From positions 1 to 6,926 of the forward strand of contig CAIXSE010000507.1 of NCBI GenBank assembly GCA_903921965.1: DNA of 6,926 nt. The letters run 5' to 3'. Of the stretch, positions 4,751-6,926 are shown piece by piece (position 1 is the stretch's first letter; each line of letters starts with the position of its first letter). The position numbers were made by a program, and so were the translations under genes. The stretch is from an uncultured Thermoleophilia bacterium (GTDB lineage: Bacteria > Actinomycetota > Thermoleophilia > UBA2241). The notes under the pieces were generated by a model. That model was not told the origin of the DNA, did no database searches, and worked only from the letters and a program-made list of their open reading frames with translations.

Positions 4751-5743
4751 TCACAGGTGCACGTTCCGTCCGTTCCCGAGGACGATGGTCACCGGCACGC
4801 CGTCCGGCACCTTGGCGCGCACGGCGGCGCGGAGGTCGTCGAGCGAGGGCGGGTCGCCGGGCCCGACCGCGGTCGCCACGATGCCGTTGCCGACCAGGTC
4901 GACGGTCTCGACCGTCCACTGCGAGCCCTGGGTCCACGCCTCGGCGGCCGCCTGCGTGTCGCTCACGTACACCTGGTAGGAGTAGGTGCGCGCCGAGGCC
5001 ACCGACAGGCCGGCGACGAGGATCACGACCAGCACGACGACGATCCACGTGGCGCGCCTGCCGACACGGGCGCCGCGGGCGGCGGCGTCGCGCTTGTAGC
5101 CCGCCGCCGTGAAGACGACGACGCCGGAGACGATGATGGCCGCGGCGTTCGTGAGGAACAGGATGAGGGCGCCCCACGCCATCTGCCACTCGCCGGAGCC
5201 GAGGGTGATACCGACCACGGCGAGCACCGGCACCAGCGAGATGGCGATGGCCACGCCCGCGAGGATGTTGCTGACGTCGCGGCGCACCAGGGCGAACGAG
5301 CCGGCCACGCCGGTGAACACGGCCACGGCGAGGTCCAGCAGCGTCGGCGCCGTGCGGCCGGTGATCTGCGGGTTCACCGTGGGGGGCATGCGGTTGAAGG
5401 TGACGAGGCCGATGGCGACGCCGATGAGGATGTTGACGACGATGCCCTCGACCAGCAGCAGGAGCGAGGCGCGCAGGTTCGAGCGCGAGCCGGTGACGGT
5501 GGCCAGCGCGACGCCGTAGATGGGCGTGGCCAGCGGCGCCACGATCATGGCGCCGATGACGGCCGGCGTGGAGTTGCCGATCACGCCGCCGGCGGCGATG
5601 GCGCTCGCCAGCACCAGGAGGACCCAGAACTGCGACACCTTGGCGCGGCGGTCGCCCTGGGTGAGGAAGAGACCGTCCTCGACCTCGCCCAGACTGTTGC
5701 GGTAGTCGTGCCCCGCGTCGATGATCCTCGCCAGCCAGCCCAC
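4751..5743 (-). CDS. DUF389 family integral membrane protein
   Basis: GTG start at 5743, TGA at 4751-4753; 330 residues. It belongs to the DUF389 family (Pfam PF04087; the 'uncharacterized hydrophobic domain' TIGRFAMs). The signature is GNSTPAVIGAMIVAPLATPI (residues 56-75), matching the family's GAM-x3-P core. Hydrophobic segments lie near residues 39-57, 61-83, 92-114, 135-153, 160-182, 188-214 and 232-250, about seven in all. The N-terminal 35 residues are polar and probably cytoplasmic. The C-terminal segment (about 252-330) alternates strand and helix and ends in a small hydrophilic domain, likely on the opposite face of the membrane. No biochemical role is established for the family to my knowledge. 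AAGGAGG 5 bases upstream fixes the start. It follows the IPT-domain protein gene by 73 bases on the same strand. Confidence 0.88.
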   Translation of the reverse strand: MGWLARIIDAGHDYRNSLGEVEDGLFLTQGDRRAKVSQFWVLLVLASAIAAGGVIGNSTPAVIGAMIVAPLATPIYGVALATVTGSRSNLRASLLLLVEGIVVNILIGVAIGLVTFNRMPPTVNPQITGRTAPTLLDLAVAVFTGVAGSFALVRRDVSNILAGVAIAISLVPVLAVVGITLGSGEWQMAWGALILFLTNAAAIIVSGVVVFTAAGYKRDAAARGARVGRRATWIVVVLVVILVAGLSVASARTYSYQVYVSDTQAAAEAWTQGSQWTVETVDLVGNGIVATAVGPGDPPSLDDLRAAVRAKVPDGVPVTIVLGNGRNVHL

Positions 5744-5748
5744 GCAGA

Positions 5749-5755
5749 CCTCCTT
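5749..5755 (-). promoter_or_regulatory. Strong ribosome binding site of the DUF389 gene
   Basis: Minus-strand AAGGAGG, 5 bases before the GTG at 5743: a near-perfect anti-16S match at good spacing, which makes this GTG the clear start. Confidence 0.75.
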
Positions 5756-5788
5756 GCGGTGGTGTCGTGCGCGAGCTTACCTGTTGCG

Positions 5789-5807
5789 GCCGTGGTGGGG
5801 CCACGGC
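5789..5807 (-). terminator. Hairpin between the IPT-domain gene and the DUF389 gene
   Basis: GCCGTGG (5789-5795) and CCACGGC (5801-5807) form a 7-bp perfect stem with a 5-base loop, 9 bases after the TGA of the upstream minus-strand gene. No T tract follows. It may terminate or attenuate transcription into the DUF389 gene, or protect the upstream mRNA end. Confidence 0.4.
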
Positions 5808-5816
5808 GCCCGGGCG

Positions 5817-6926
5817 TCAGCGGACCCGGAACGCCAGGGTCTCGCTGTCGCCGCCCTTCGTGCGCACGCTGACCGTCGTGGGGCCCGGGGGGAGCTTGGG
5901 CACCGTCACGGTGATGGAGGTCGTCGTCCAGCGGGGGTAGCTCGTCGCCGGGACGCTCCCGAACAGCACGCCGTTCCCCCCGCGCTTGGCGCCGAAGCCG
6001 GTGCCGGTGAGGACCACCTCGCGGCCGGGCGCCCCCGCTCGCGGTGCGACCGAGGTGAGCGTCGGCCGCACGCTGAAGGCCAGCGACTCGGCGATCTCCG
6101 TCCCGTCGGCGTGCGTCAGCCGCACCGGCGTCACGCCGCTCTGCCCGTCCGGGACGAGGGCGCCCACGAAGGTGTCGGTCCAGCGCGTGACCTTGGCCCG
6201 CTGGCTGCCGAACCACAGCCGCCCGGCCTTGAGACCGAAGCCGTAGCCCGTGACCCAGACCTCGGCGCCGGTCGGTCCGGTGTCGGGCTTCATCCCGGTG
6301 AAGAAGAACGGCTCCACCTTGACCGACTGCGCCTCGTCGTTGAACGCGTACCCGGGGGCGGCGAGGCTGGGAACATCGCCGGTGAGCACGAGCTGCCTGC
6401 CGGTGCAGCCCGGCTCGGAGAACAGGGTCACCTTGGCGCGCCGCACCTCGACCGACGAGACACGGCCGGCCAGGGCCGAGACGGGGTCCTGGCCGAACCG
6501 GAGCGTGTCGCTGACCAGGGTCGCGAGGTCGGTCCGCGGCGCGCCGGCGACCGGCTCCACGATGCGGTAGTCGCCGTCCAGCACGGGCACGCGCTTGTCG
6601 GGGGTCGCGGTGCCGGGCACGAACGCCGCGACCCCCCACACCGGGTCGGGTTCGCAGACCACGGCCTGGCTGTACAGGTGCTCGGGGGTGCGGGCCCCCG
6701 TGCCGTTGTACGCCACGTCCTCGTACAGCACCGCCCGGTACCCGTCGCCGAGGGCGCTCTCCGGGCTGTAGGAGGGGTCGTCTAGCTTCTGCTGGGCCTC
6801 GACGAGGAACCACGTGAGCACCTGCTGGGTGGCCATCCACTGCATCGAGACGAGCGCCCGCTCCGTGTTCGGCGTGGAGATCCAGGTGAGGCCGAACGAG
6901 AACGGCTGGTCGTAGTTGCTCAGGCC
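5817..6926 (-). CDS. Extracellular protein with betagamma-crystallin-like segment and two IPT/TIG domains (5' end cut by window)
   Basis: Open from the right edge to TGA at 5817-5819; 369 residues visible. The Met codon at 6843-6845 is internal, since the frame continues upstream (GLSNYDQPFSFGLTW...) without a stop to the edge. Numbered from that Met: residues 1-20 form an amphipathic helix; 137-178 resemble one betagamma-crystallin Greek-key motif, with TLFSEPGCTGRQLVLTGDV and FNDEAQSVKV. The NDEAQS stretch nearly fits the calcium motif N/D-N/D-x-x-S/T-S but has Gln for the Ser/Thr. Residues about 184-258 and 260-342 are two IPT/TIG immunoglobulin-like domains with the hallmark VTGYGFG and LTGTGFG turns. 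IPT domains are common in bacterial surface and secreted proteins, so an adhesin or wall-associated role is likely. The N-terminal signal lies outside the window. The helical Q-rich segment could end a thioester-type adhesin domain, but this is weak. Confidence 0.8.
   Translation of the reverse strand, partial: GLSNYDQPFSFGLTWISTPNTERALVSMQWMATQQVLTWFLVEAQQKLDDPSYSPESALGDGYRAVLYEDVAYNGTGARTPEHLYSQAVVCEPDPVWGVAAFVPGTATPDKRVPVLDGDYRIVEPVAGAPRTDLATLVSDTLRFGQDPVSALAGRVSSVEVRRAKVTLFSEPGCTGRQLVLTGDVPSLAAPGYAFNDEAQSVKVEPFFFTGMKPDTGPTGAEVWVTGYGFGLKAGRLWFGSQRAKVTRWTDTFVGALVPDGQSGVTPVRLTHADGTEIAESLAFSVRPTLTSVAPRAGAPGREVVLTGTGFGAKRGGNGVLFGSVPATSYPRWTTTSITVTVPKLPPGPTTVSVRTKGGDSETLAFRVR

Noticed and set aside
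4757..5872. A 371-codon plus-strand open frame opposite the DUF389 gene
   Set aside because: Its composition (Asp/His/Arg/Gly, no hydrophobic segments) is that of an antisense frame of a membrane protein; the DUF389 signature, strong RBS and start are on the minus strand.
5581..6840. A 419-codon minus-strand frame overlapping the IPT-domain gene in another frame
   Set aside because: Arg/Gly/Pro-rich translation with no domain; the neighbouring frame encodes recognisable IPT and crystallin-like motifs.

Overview
The window is about 6.9 kb of very GC-rich bacterial DNA. Starts are often GTG (781, 2596, 3004, 5743), stops are mostly TGA, and several genes have strong GGAGG-type ribosome binding sites. 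With a cyanophycin gene pair and several exported proteins, this fits a high-GC Actinomycetota-like bacterium. That placement is an inference: no rRNA or other taxonomic marker is present. There are eight protein genes, two of them cut by the window edges. I found no RNA gene, CRISPR array, insertion sequence, prophage or toxin/defence locus.

Left part (1-1587, + strand): the C-terminal third of cyanophycin synthetase (cphA) overlaps cyanophycinase (cphB) by GTGA. The pair would make and break down the nitrogen-storage polymer cyanophycin (multi-L-arginyl-poly-L-aspartate). A convergent minus-strand gene (1627-2226) encodes a small exported, probably helical protein of unknown function.

Centre (2227-3741): a 369-base divergent intergenic region carries a 38-base inverted repeat, a 13-bp tandem duplication and candidate promoters in both directions. 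It is followed by a SpoIIAA-like (STAS-fold) protein and alpha-acetolactate decarboxylase, the acetoin-forming enzyme. The 45-base gap between these two genes contains two tiny ORFs linked by successive GTGA stop/start overlaps, so the decarboxylase may be translated by reinitiation.

Right part (3742-6926): a convergent intergenic region with a GC hairpin and 2.7 copies of a 35-bp hairpin-forming tandem repeat separates the plus genes from three minus-strand genes. Read in the minus direction these are a large extracellular protein with a betagamma-crystallin-like segment and two IPT/TIG domains (cut by the right edge), a DUF389 membrane protein, and an exported protein with a probable LamG/concanavalin-like beta-sandwich. 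Hairpins lie just after the first two.

Overall this looks like an ordinary chromosomal segment with a storage-polymer operon, an acetoin-branch enzyme and an envelope/secreted cluster. The least explained elements are the non-coding repeats, the GTGA chain and the mosaic extracellular protein. I see no convincing evidence for a wholly new multi-gene system.
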